From Tetrahymena elliotti 4EA (lineage: Eukaryota; Ciliophora; Oligohymenophorea; Hymenostomatida; Tetrahymenidae): a stretch of 64,000 nucleotides of DNA. A model generated the notes under the pieces. That model was not told the origin of the DNA and did no database searches. It saw nothing but the letters and a program-made list of their open reading frames with translations. The translations under genes were made by a program, and so were the position numbers. Shown in pieces: positions 13,678-25,846 of the stretch; the stretch's first letter is position 1; every line of letters begins with the position of its first letter. The DNA is taken from assembly GCA_000231825.2 (NCBI GenBank), contig JH720336.1:252235-316234 (forward strand), given 5' to 3'.

Positions 13678-15087
13678 TTTTCCTTTAAGTTGCTATCCTA
13701 AATATTTCTAGTTATCTAAATATTTCTACCTTCTTCAATAATATTTCAAATAAAAAAAAATCAATTAAAAACTAAAAAATACATTTCTAATTAAAAATCA
13801 AATCTAATAATTAATTATAAATGATAAATAGCTCTTTCTTGAGACGCATCGTATATTATTAATTATAAATAACAATCTTATTCATTAAAGAAATCAATAT
13901 TCAGTCTTTATGACTAGAATTTGTAGAGTTTAAACTTATATTTATAATTGCAAATTATTTTAATTCTAAATAATATTTTAGAATTTACTCAATTTTATAT
14001 GAAAAAACCATTTAAAATTTAGATATTTATGTAAAAGAAATTCATGATTATTTAATCTAAAAAATATTAATATTTAAAATATGAAATTTTTACCAAAGCA
14101 AATATCAAAATAGAATGAATTAAACTTCCTTACATAAAATAATGCCCCACTTTTGCTAAATAAATAAAATATTTATCAGCCAATACTAGAGTGATTATTA
14201 TTCACTGAAATATTTAGTCTTCAGAATTCATTTGGTTTTTTTTCGTAATGTATTTTTAGATATAATTTTAATCATTGAGATTTTAATAAAAGATCAAGTA
14301 AATAAATATATGATCTACCTTTGTAAAAATTCAAGTTATTTTAGAAAAAATTATGAATGCTACATCACCTATCAATTCCATAAGTACAATAAAAATATTA
14401 CTGAGCTAAATAGTGAACAAAAAAAATACTTGAATTAAAATAAATAAATTTGTTAATTTATAATGATGGATTATTTTAATTGATAAAGAAAGAAACTAAT
14501 TTATGATTTGGGTTGAGATTAATCTGTTTTATTTTATAAAAAACCAGACAAGTTTTAATCATAAATTTATTTTTCAAATTATTTTTTGCTTTTTTCTCAA
14601 AGTTTTATCTGTGATGAGATTTTTATAAAAATATTTATTTAGAATCAACCAATAAATACCTTTTTTATATGTGAAAATATAAAAAAAGTGTTATCTCCTT
14701 TCAAAAATAAATCAATAGTGATCAAAGAAGAAAATGTATCTCTAATCTTTATAAAATTAATGAAGAAAATTATAAAAGTAGTTAAGCAAATTGAACATCA
14801 GATTGCAAAAAATATTTATTTATTTTCAAAAGAAATTGAATGCAATTATTAATCAAATGCAAATGAAAGATATGAATCACTTGGGCAGCCTTTGAATAAA
14901 AAGCGTCTTTTTAATTTTTTGTTAGAATATTCATATAAAGGAATGAAAATTAATATAAGTTTAGTTGATAAATAAATTATAATTCTCTTTATGCAATTAT
15001 AAATATTTTAATAAAAAAAGAAAAGATATTAAAAAAAAAAGGAAACCAAGAGAAAATAAAGTACATTCTATTAAGGTTTGAAGAGAC
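13678..15087. other. AT-rich intergenic region between divergent genes
   Basis: This is the upstream region of both the zinc-finger gene (minus) and the kinase gene (plus). Short ORFs such as 14232-14438 are surrounded by pure AT sequence, show no splice-consistent extension and are not called. Confidence 0.5.
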
Positions 15088-17482
15088 ATGATTAGCTTTG
15101 AAGGTCAATACATCATATCTGAGTAAAAGTTAGGAGAAGGAGGTTTTGGAACTGTCTATTAAGGAATAGATCTTGTAAACTAGAAATTCATAGCTTGTAA
15201 AGCTGTTTCTATTGCAAAGCTTGCATAAATTCCTAAGCTTATTGAATTGTTTGCCCAAGAAATTTCTTTATAGGAAAAGCTTAAGTCACCTTTCACAGTC
15301 CAGCTCTACAAAGTTTACAAATGTGAAAATCATTTCTATTTGATTCTTGAGTTTTGTGAAGGAGGAGATCTTTAGCAATATGTCAAAAAAAATGGTCCTT
15401 TACCAGAACAAAAGACTATTGGATTTCTTATGCAAATATTAGCTGGCTTTAGAGCTCTTCACTAAAACTCTATTATACATAGAGAGTAATTTTTTAAATA
15501 ATAATATCTAGTTTAGTCAATCATTGTTACTAACTATTAAATAGTTTGAAGCCTGCAAATATCTTGATGAGTGGAAATATTTTAAAAATTGCTGATTTTG
15601 GAGCAGCCAGAACTGTTGAGATAGAAAATTAAGCACTCACTAAGATAGGAACTCCTCTCTTCTTGGCCCCTGAAATCCAAGAAGGAAAGGAATATGGATT
15701 TGAAGTAGATATCTTCAGGTAAATTAAATTAATATTTATTTACTTGATTTGTTAAAAGTAAAAAAAATAAAAGATATTTTTGAATAATCATTTGCTTAAG
15801 TAATCTTAAAAAATAATAATACATTTTGTTGTTACTTTTAACTCTAAATTTAAAATATTTTGTTTTAATTTAATTTCTTTTACCCATCCCTCAAAAATCT
15901 AAGAAAATATCCTCTTGTTTTAAATAAAAAAACTATCTTTTTTGATTTAATTATAGTTTATTTATATCATATTAGGAAGGTTTATAAATCTATGTTAGTA
16001 TCTATAATTATAAAGCATCGAAAAATAAATAAAAAGATAGATTTACATACATACATACAAGTGACCCTCAAATTTAGCCAAAGAAAAAAAATAAATTTTC
16101 ACTCAAATTCAAACTATTTAAGATCTTAAAAAAGATTTCAAATTATTTTTACTGATTTTAACATAGTAGATGACTGGGATTACTATCTAAAATTAATAAC
16201 TGATAAAAAAGATAGATAAATTTATCAATAATTTATTTAATAAGACAAAAATATTCAAAAAAATCATTTAAAATTTCAATTAGAAGTCTTCTAAAATAAA
16301 ATAAATTGAATTAATTTATTTTTTATAAAAATATAGTTTAGGAGTTTTAGTTTATTTCATGCTTTATAATAACTATCCTTTTGATGGAACTGGTATTTAA
16401 CTATATAATAATATGAAGAGTGAAAAAATTAATTTTGACAAAAATGGAGTTGTTATTTCAAATTAAATGAAGGATTTAATTACAAGACTTCTCAAGTTTA
16501 ATAGAGATTAAAGAATAACTTGGGCCTAGATTTATTAGCATCCTATTATTTGTAAAAATTTAAAGAATGATAATATTTCTGCTGAAATCATTTTAGCTCC
16601 TCAAGCTTCAGACATTAAAATGTATCAAGATCCTAAGTTCTCTAATAAGAAAGGTTCATTGGATAAAAAACCTTCTGGTGGTGATTTTATACCACAAAAT
16701 CAAAAACCTTAGCCTGTAGACCCAAAAATCGAAGCTTAGAGACGTGGAGAAATCGATGAAAAAAGAAAACTTGCATTAGAAATAGTTTAAGCAATTCAAA
16801 AATATGTGCACAAGAAAAATGTAATAATCATAATAAGCTAATATTATTTATTTTTTACTAATTTATTAATTTTAAATAGATTTATGGTGTCTTATTAGTC
16901 TTAGCTGTTTCATTCAAAAAGCTAGAAAACCTAAAAATTAACTATCAAATTCCAGCTTACTTGGTCTAAAAAAAGCTCAGAGCTTTAAATTAAGAATTAC
17001 TTCAAGCAATAATTTAAAAAAAGAATATTTTTAATTTGAGCTGCTTTAATATTTTTAGCAACTCTGAATATTATAGTAAAATTTCTGATTTAATCAAAGA
17101 AGATGCTGCCTAAATTCAACAATATATTGGTCCTACTCAAAAAGCAGCTCTTGAAAGTATGTAGTAGCTAAATATTAATAATAAAAGTTTAAGAAATGAA
17201 ATCAATTCTATTGAGTTAACTCCTAGCTTTAATGAACATTTAATTGGTTCTCTTTTAAGTTATGCAAATGGTTTAGAAAAAAACATGGAAAAAACAGATG
17301 ACCCAGAAATTAAACTTGCCTTTTTCTTCCATATTGCTCTTGTATATGAATGTTGCTGTATTGATAAGCTCTTTTAGGACAAAGAATTTGATTTTGAAAA
17401 ACATAAAGTTTAATTACTAAAAACACATCCTTCCGAATTCTCTAAAGTATTACAGTAGAAGTGTGCTTAAATTTTTGAGTGA
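15088..17482 (+). CDS. Serine/threonine protein kinase, Atg1/ULK-like
   Basis: Four exons (15088-15485, 15545-15718, 16337-16820, 16880-17482) encode 552 residues with all phases consistent. The kinase domain occupies about residues 7-275. It has the glycine loop LGEGGFGTVYQG, a VAIK-type lysine in IACKAV, catalytic HRDLKPAN (the D codon is split by intron 1), DFGAARTV, the activation-segment end GTPLFLAPE, and the conserved DIFSLGVLVYFML, split by a 618-nt intron. All catalytic residues are present, so it should be active. The C-terminal about 200 residues are helical, follow a basic linker and lack a motif I can name. The organisation of kinase, linker and helical tail recalls Atg1/ULK kinases of autophagy, but assignment to that family rather than another CAMK/ULK-type ciliate kinase is tentative. 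Confidence 0.88.
15719..16336 (+). other. Long intron (618 nt) within the kinase gene
   Basis: This intron splits a serine codon (AG|T) inside the conserved DIFSLG motif. It is ten times the length of the other introns in this gene and includes a (taca)n microsatellite at 16044-16059. I see no nested gene in it. Confidence 0.8.
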
Positions 17483-18473
17483 CCATTAAGATATTAACTA
17501 AATTTTCAAAAATTTTTATGTTATTTGCTGTTATATTTTATCATTTTTGATTTCCAAATAAATGATTGATTACTCTATTTAATAACTATTTATTATTTTA
17601 TGCAAATTAATTCTAAATAAGCTAATATACCCTTAAGCCATTCAAATAATGTATAGTTAATGAGTAAAAAAATTTAATAATGAATGGATGATGAATGAAA
17701 TAAATTTATTTAATTTTTAGCAAATTGAACATTCCTGATTTTTAAGTTATCCACCAATAATTATTTCATTACGTATTTTTATAAATAGAAAAATAATTCT
17801 GACATAACTATATTTTTAATTGTAAATTTTAAAATAAAAATAAAATTCTTAATATTTTTATTGCTCTAAATTAATTTTCAATTTAAAATATTTTCTACAT
17901 TTATCAAATTTATCCACGCTTATAATATTTATCATTTAAACAATTGATATCATCTTGCCCACCTAGTCGTATAAAAATATTTTAGGGACTATTTAAATCA
18001 GAATTACTATGTTTTTTTAAAAAAATTGTTATGTTTTAAATTAATTAATAGGAGCATTAATTCAGATAACATTTGTAAAAAAATTGTCAAAAAATATTTT
18101 ACTAAAATCTAAAAAAGTTCTTTAAAAACATAATAAATAGGGTGTTGATTTAACTAAAACATTTTTTTTATTTCAAAACCAAAAAATAAGCAATATTTAA
18201 ATTAAATTAGGATTTTATTTAAGTCAGATTTTAGTAGGAATCACTTCTATTTATTTAATCTTTACAAAAAAGTTCGTAATTGATCAGGCTTTTCAAGCAT
18301 TAATCTAATTTTTAGTTTATTTTTAAGATCAAAAAAGAATTAAACATTTCTTTAAAAACCAGACATTATTTTAGAAGGTTATTAATTTATTTTATAAAGA
18401 TTCCAAAATAAACATGCTGAAAAAGATATAAAAGATCATCTATTTTTTTTCAAATTAAACCTTTAATCGTACA
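17483..18473. other. AT-rich intergenic region
   Basis: This lies between two plus-strand genes. I see no coding, repeat or RNA signal. Confidence 0.55.
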
Positions 18474-19091
18474 ATGAAAAAGAATAAATACTCAGATCTT
18501 CTCAGCTCAAGATTAACAGAAAACATGGATCTAAGAAATATTGAAGAAGGCTGGAAAGAAACGGCTTAAAATAATTTAATCACAATGTATTCTACAAATT
18601 ATAAAAATAATTCTGTTTCACTCAATAAATTTGTAGGAATAGTCAATGTAAATTATGAAAAAGCTGCTCAATACTATTTTGATAATCTAGAAAGTCAAAA
18701 AAACAACAGAGATATATGCGAATAGTTTATTAGACTTGAAACTATTGATGAAAATACTTTTATTGCTTTTTATTAATCTAAGAGTAACCAAATAGTTAGC
18801 TCAAGGTATGTTATAGGTGTTTAACACAAAAGAAAATTAAGTGAAGATGAATATCTTATCACACGTGATAGTATTGAACACCATCCTAACTCTCCCAAAA
18901 TAGAAGCTGTTAGAGCTGATTCAGTAATTTAAGCAACCTTCTTAAAAAAAATAAATGAAGATACAACTAAATTAGAAATTTATTCACTATTTGACCCTAA
19001 GATTAACCTTCCTATGACTTCTTCAAACTTGATCAACTAAAAAAAAATTGAATCAATAATTAAAGATCTAGAAACAATCAAAAAAATGTGA
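18474..19091 (+). CDS. START-like lipid-binding domain protein
   Basis: A single exon of 205 residues runs from ATG at 18474 to TGA at 19089-19091. The central and C-terminal parts have the pattern of a START fold: SSRYVIGVQHKRKLSEDEYL, then ITRDSIEHHPNSPKIEAVRA, then a beta strand KLEIYSLFDPKINLPM and a final helix. These correspond to the strands and last helix that close the lipid pocket in START proteins. No signal peptide or membrane anchor is visible, so it is probably cytosolic. The ligand cannot be predicted. The protein is about the size of the domain alone. It has no evident operon partner. Confidence 0.72.
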
Positions 19092-20878
19092 TTTAATTTA
19101 TCAATTAGCTAAAATTCTACAGTTTTTTTTGTCAATAAATTTGTAAAATTTTTATTGTATTTTCATTTTTATCAGATTAAATTACTTACTTACCTTCGTT
19201 TACTTAAAGTTGATGTTTTATGTTAAAAAAAATATTTTAAATAAAATTATAAAAATAGGAATTGATTAAAATTTTTTTAGTTTTTCTTGCTTTGAGAATG
19301 TTAGTCAATTTAGTTGATGAAAATCTCATCAAATCAATTAAGATTTTAACCTTTTTTATATTTCATAATTTTTTGGAAATAATTTATGTACTAGCATAGC
19401 TAAATAATTTTTTTTGTTCCATATTAACATTTATGAAATTACATTCTAATAACTTAATTTAACGATTATTAAATTAACAAAATTTTGATTAGCCCTTGAC
19501 ATAGAAAAATTTAAATTAAAAGGTTTGTATCTCTTTATTCATTTTTCATTATTTAAATTTTTTTTATTTTTAAATGAATAAGAGGAATTCAATTATGATT
19601 AATTAAATCTCCATAAAGAATTTGTTTTATTTATAATAAAAAAAATTTTTATAACAAAATATTTATTGTTACATACATTCTTTTAAACTCCAACCTAATT
19701 TAAAAAAATAAAAGAGATAAATTTATTCTAATTTTAAATTTTAGATAAAACTTTGTCAGTGCTTTGGAATAATCTTTGAATTAAAAAATATTTTTTTCAA
19801 ATAATCTATTAAATATTTTATTTTATCTAGAAGTATTAAGGATAGATATAAAGAATTATCTGCCCAATTTTTTCAAAAAAATTAGAATTCTGTTTTTATG
19901 TTTTAACGAAATCATAATTTTTTTTTTGTTTTTTAGAAATTAAAAGAGATTCTGAATTTTTAAAAAATAACATGAGATTAAGTAATTGAATTCCACAAAC
20001 CGATAGTTTTTTTTCTATATTGATATAGAATTTTTTCTAATATTGCTTTAATACTAAACAAAATAAAAAATATTTATAGTAGAAAATCAGCTTTTATAAC
20101 TGAAAGTATTATTAAAAAAGAGAATAAATAATTTTTTCAACAGAAGTGGTTGTATGTATGTAATGTCAATATAAATTAGAAATACTCAAATTATAAATTT
20201 AAATGATTGATTCAAGCAAAAATATTAATTTGTAAAAAATAATTGATTATTAGTTAATAGAAATTTAAGCAATACCCCGAATAATAAACTATAAAACTAA
20301 TCAATATAATAATTTGATTGTTGCCTTTATAATTATTTGCCTTTACATTCTTTCATATAATCAAAAAAAAAGTGAAAGAGAGAGATAGATAGATAGATAG
20401 ATTGATAGCTAAACAAATAAATAGTTTGTTTAATAGTTTTGTAATATTTGAAATTAAACTCGCAGTTCAAGAATTTAGAAACGAAATGAAAAAGAATTTC
20501 TAATTTGAAAAGTAATTAATTGAAATCAATTAGTTAATAAACAATCAAGTCTATTTCAATCAATTGAGTATTGATTATATATAAATTTTTAGATTTTAAA
20601 AAGCGAATCCAGTCCTATTAATCAAACGGAGTTATTCAATCAACCATAGAAGAAAGGAGGTAATTATTTATATAGATTTGATTGAATAATTAAATAAGAA
20701 TTATTGATTGCAAATAATTGAATTTTTTAACAAAAAGTAGTGATTGATAAAATTCATATAGAATAAGTAAATAAATAACTAACTATCATATTAATCTCAT
20801 AAATAAATAAAGAAAGAAGCAAGCAAGCAAGTATTAAATAATATTCATAAATAATTAAATAAACAATCATCTAATTTG
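19092..20878. other. AT-rich intergenic region upstream of the TTLL gene
   Basis: This 1.8 kb has no supported gene. It contains a (gata)n run at 20383-20408 and several short tetranucleotide tracts. The last few hundred bases should hold the TTLL promoter. Confidence 0.55.
20383..20408. repeat. (GATA)n microsatellite
   Basis: About five tandem gata units lie about 470 bp upstream of the TTLL start codon. Confidence 0.85.
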
Positions 20879-23800
20879 ATGTCTTAGAGTGATTTTAAAG
20901 AGGAGGTATTAGACTCCAAAAAGAGCAGCAAGCATGCTGCTGAAAAAAAGGAACTCGTTTTAGGTATCAATTTTGATCCTGATAAAGAAGAATATGATGG
21001 AAACTACTCTGATTCAGGAGAAGAATCAGAATCAGAATAAGCATAAACAAATTATGATGATGATATGGGTGAGGATGACTAATTAATACCAGAAGACGGT
21101 GTTTCTATGAAACAAAATAACAAGCAAAAAGGGAATAATGATAAAAAAACAAAGAAAGCTAAAAAAGCTCCTGCAAAGCAAGCATCTCAAGCTAAAAGAA
21201 AGCCACAAACTCTCACAATGAATGTTGCTGGTTTGTTATTTTTTTAATTTTTGATTGCTTTTTTTCCTTTAAAATTATATAGCTAGATTTTAACTAACCT
21301 ACTACATACCTACCTACCTACCAACCTGTTTCTTATTCAGCAAATATATTTAAAACAAACACCAAATATAAAAAATAAGCTCAGAAATAGAAACACTAAT
21401 TAAATGAGAAGCCATTTTTCTCATTATAAATGGGATGAATTTTGATAAAAAGACATTATTTAAAGTATTTAAAAAATAAAGTAGGAAATAATAAGCTCAA
21501 ATAGGAAAGCATATCAAACCGCAGTTGCAGATTTAAAAAATTTTTTATTTCGCTATGAAAAATAAATTCCTTCATAAATAGAAGAAAGCAAAGAGCTATT
21601 GAATAAAAAATGAGTAGAAGGTGTAGTGTATAAGAAAGTTGAAACAATTATTGTTATTTTAATTGTAATTATTAACAAAATTAGATACATAATATCCTGT
21701 TGTTAAATTTGTGGGCAAAAAGATTTTCAAATGGAAACTTTGCTATGATTAAGAAAACATTGATTGTGATATTACTTGGACTGATAACGCTGTCAATCCT
21801 GAATAATTAGGAAAAATGCAACCCCATTAAAAAATTAATCACTTCCCTGGTATGTTTGTGCTAGCTAGAAAAAATTACTTGGCTAGAAACTTAAAAAAGA
21901 TGAAGAAATAGTTTCCTGACCAATATAAATTCTTCCCCTAAACTTGGCTCTTGCCTGCTGAGTACAATGAATTGCGTACAGAATTCGATAAAATTTCAAA
22001 AGGAAAATGCAAAACCTTCATCGTTAAACCAGTAAATGAATAAAATAAACTAAATTACTCTTGAATAAAATAAACTAAATTACTCTTGAATAAAATAAAC
22101 TAAATTACTCTTGAATAAAATAAACTAAATTACTCTATCATCTACAAAATAATATGTTTAATTATTTTTAATTCATTCATTTGCCGTAACGTCAAAACAG
22201 AATTACAATTTTAATTAAAACTAAGTATAATATGAAAGCTGATAATATTTAGACCCACTTCTTTCAACACTTTCAAATGAATAAATGAATGAATTTAATT
22301 TCGACATCTTCAATTTAAAGTTGAAAGAAATCTTTTAAAATGATTAAAAAAGCAATCATCATCAAAAGAAAATAATTCAATCAGTTTTAAGATACATTAT
22401 AAATTGTTTTTAAATAGTTTAAATGGGATATTTTAATAATTTATATTTTAATTAAAGGAAGCCAGTTGTTAGGGAAGAGGTATATTTTTAACTAGAAACT
22501 TGGATGACTTAAACAGCACAGATCACTATGTTGTACAAAGGTAAATTTTCAGACTTTCTTATTTTTAAATGCTAATGTTATTGTTTGTATTTAGGTATTT
22601 ACATAAACCTTTTCTGATTGATGGATTAAAATTTGACTTTAGAATTTATGTCTTACTTGCTGCCTGTGATCCTATGAGAATCTATATTTTTAAGGAAGGT
22701 CTAGCTCGTCTAGCTACAGAAGAATACGAAACACCTCATCGTGATAATTTAGATAATCTTTGCATGCATTTAACAAATTATGCAATCAACAAAGATAATC
22801 CTAATTTTGAATTTAATGAAGATGAAAATTAAATGGATGTAGGTCATAAAAGGTCTATGACTTCGGTTATGGAGGTACATTACTTTTCAATTGTTTTAAT
22901 AATTTTTATATAAAAAATCTTAATTGAATTATTTCTTTTTATTTTATTTAAAGCTTTTGAGATCTTAAGGTCACGACATTTAGAAATTATGGGATTAAAT
23001 CAAGGATATTATTATAAAAACTATTATTAGTGCTTAACCTACTTTAAGCCATCATTATAAATCTTGCTAGCCAGATAATTACATGAATAACATGTGTTTT
23101 GAAATATTGGGTTTTGATGTTTTCTTGGATTCCAATTTGAAACCTTACTTATTAGAAATTAATCATACACCTAGCTTTACTACAGATACTCCGCTTGATA
23201 GCTTGATTAAAAAGAACTGTATTCGTGATGCACTTACCTTAATGAATGCAACTGTGAAGGCTAGAAATGAAATTATATCTATGAGAAAAGAACAGCTTTA
23301 AAAAAGAGTTTTCACTGGTAAAAAATAGAAATTAACAGCAGAAGAAAAGTAAGCTGAAATTAAAAAGTGCATGCAAAAGAGAGATGAATATGAATCAAAG
23401 AACTTAGGAAACTATGAAAAAGTTTATCCATTAGAAGTAAATTTAATTCAAAAGGCTTTTCAAATAAACTCATATAATTTATCAAAATATATTTAGCCTG
23501 ATGTTGAAGACTTTTACATTGCCTTCTAATAACACTCTTAGCAATTATATGAAAATTGGACTGGTGCAAGTAAATATCATATTTAATTATTATTTTTAAA
23601 AAAACTTTTTGTTTAGATATTAGAAGAGTTTCTAAGAAAGACAGTTCAATAGGAGGTAGCACGTCATAAGGAACTACTTTAAATAATAATGTTAAGGGAA
23701 TTAATAACTAGCCTAGAAATTCAATTACTGATAAAAATAAACCAAACATACCTGTATCGAAAGCACCACTAAAGCAAGTTCCTGCAACAAAATAAGTTAT

Positions 23801-25016
23801 TCCTAAAGCAGTGTAAAATAAGACTTAAGCTCCTCAGCCTATTTTCTCTTCAAGCTCTAAGATCAGATCAAATGAGAATGTATAAAATATTTTTTTACTT
23901 TTTACATTGAATAAATTAAATATTTGAATATTAATTTAATATTAAGATTGTGGGAGAAGATGGGTAATTTAAGCTACCTAAATAAATTAAATTATAGAGT
24001 CAGCAGACATCAAGTAACTTAAGTGCAAGTTAAAATGGTTAAACAGGTGGATACTCAGAGACATACTAAATCGGTGATACTCCTGGGAAGTTTTCAGATA
24101 ATAACAGTGGAGTTTATTAGAAACCTCCAAGCCCATTTACTTTGGGAAGTACTGGATAAAGTAATTATTAAAGAATAAATTTTCTTAAAATTTGATTGTT
24201 TATAAAATAAATTAATTAATTTAGTCAGCAGTTTAGATTCAAGGAAATAGTATTCTATTCCTAAATAAATAGGATCATCACTACAAAGCGAAGATGAAAG
24301 ATAACAGATGGTAAAAAAATATGCTCAATTTGCCATTGACGTGAATTAATAATCTAACAATACAAGCAGTTCTTTAAATCAAGCATCAATGCAAAAAAAA
24401 TAGTAATTTCTTATTAATGTTAGTCAAATTAATAATTAATAATTCTTTAATTAAAGTGAAAACGCCAGTTAACTTACACAATAATATAACAGTGATATTA
24501 ATTCTTAGTAATCTCCATACTAATATATCAGACAGTAAAGTCAATAAAGCTCTATTTAACCTTCTCAAAATTTAAATACCTCAGCAAGACCCTAATTTTA
24601 ATAGATTAATATGTAATAATACCCTGTTAAAATGCTTCCTGGGCTAGTTAGAAATGGTATGAATAATGATGATTATATAGCATTGACTCATCAAAAAAGG
24701 ATGCAAGAAATGAACAAATTCTAAAAACCATTACAGTAAATAGAAATATTTATTAATTTATATAAAAAATATTTTTATAAATTGTTTTTATAAAAATAGA
24801 ACTTCAAACAATAATGGGTTGTATTTGCAACCAAAATTATTTGATCTAAATGTTTTAACAAAAATGAGTGATGAAGAGCCAATAAGAAAAGAATAAATCG
24901 TAAGAAATAAATAAGTTGTTTATTCAAATATTTAGTCTAATAATTTTGGAAACTAATATGAAATTAATTCATAAAAGTTGATAACAAATAATAATTACTA
25001 TACAAGAAGAAAATGA
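20879..25016 (+). CDS. Tubulin polyglutamylase, TTLL6-like (tubulin tyrosine ligase-like)
   Basis: Nine exons (20879-21230, 21685-22031, 22458-22540, 22595-22874, 22954-23569, 23617-23879, 23947-24160, 24225-24735, 24800-25016) give 960 residues with every splice phase consistent. TTL-family enzymes ligate glutamate to tubulin tails using ATP. An acidic/lysine-rich N-terminus precedes a catalytic core at about residues 118-470: VGKKIFKWKLCYDQEN, DCDITWTD, the ATP-grasp segment FIVKPEASCQGRGIFLT, FDFRIYVLLAACDP, LCMHLTNYAIN and the metal/ATP site LLEINHTPSF. A basic helical region after the core resembles the microtubule-binding extension of TTLL6/TTLL13-type enzymes. The last about 350 residues are Q/N/S-rich and unrecognised. 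The site is expected to be cilia and cortical microtubules. The family call is firm; the TTLL6-like subtype is likely. Confidence 0.92.
21305..21326. repeat. (TACC)n microsatellite in TTLL intron 1
   Basis: About four tacc units lie within the 454-nt first intron of the TTLL gene. Confidence 0.75.
22038..22136. repeat. Four-copy 25-bp tandem repeat in TTLL intron 2
   Basis: The unit starts gaataaaataaactaaatt and continues actctt. Copies at 22038-22062, 22063-22087 and 22088-22112 are identical, and the fourth ends one base short. The block begins six bases after the splice donor of intron 2 (22032-22457). Confidence 0.97.
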
Positions 25017-25846
25017 AAAAATGAATTTCCAAAAAATAAAATCTAAATATTAATCATTATTTCACAAAAAAAGTGAAATTAATCTATTAATTAGTAGATT
25101 TATTTTTGATTTAAAATAAATAAAATAATTCTATAATAATTTAAATTTAATTAATGTAACATTAACATATTTTATATACTCAATTTATATATTCGTTTAA
25201 AAAGGCAATATCATAATTAATTTAGCTACCAACTTACCAATAGGTAAAGTTAAAAAAATTTAATTCATTAAAAAATCTAATTCAAAAATATTTTTTTTTA
25301 ATATTTGATTGACATTAAATATAGTATTTTCCATATTTCTTTTGAATAATTTTTTTTGCAAAAGTAATTAGAATAAGTTATTCAAATTTTTATTGATTTG
25401 GACTAAATTGTCTTCAGAAGTAAAAAGAGATAAATTATTTTTAAAAATAATTCACTGCAATTAAATAAAAATATTAGAAATAATTTCACCATAACTATTT
25501 TAGGAAATATTTTTTAAATTATGAATGAAAAGAAGAAAATATGTCATGACTTAATTCTATTCTATCAAAATATGAGTTTTTTTATTCTTGTTTTTTTAAC
25601 AAAAATTTACTTCAACTAATTCTTAATTTTTTTTTTAGTTTTATGCAGATGATTCATCATATTATTAAGAAATTTATAGATGAATATCTTTGTTTTTTTG
25701 TTTTGTTTTTTTTTTGATGGATTTAACAGCTTATTACTTATTTATAATGCATATAACTAAAAAGAAAAACCAAAAAATACTATAACAATCAAATTTTTCA
25801 ACTATTTTTTTAATTTAGAATAAAAAAGCTTTAAAATTATCATAAG
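25017..25846. other. AT-rich intergenic region
   Basis: This separates two plus-strand genes. I see nothing recognisable in it. Confidence 0.5.
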
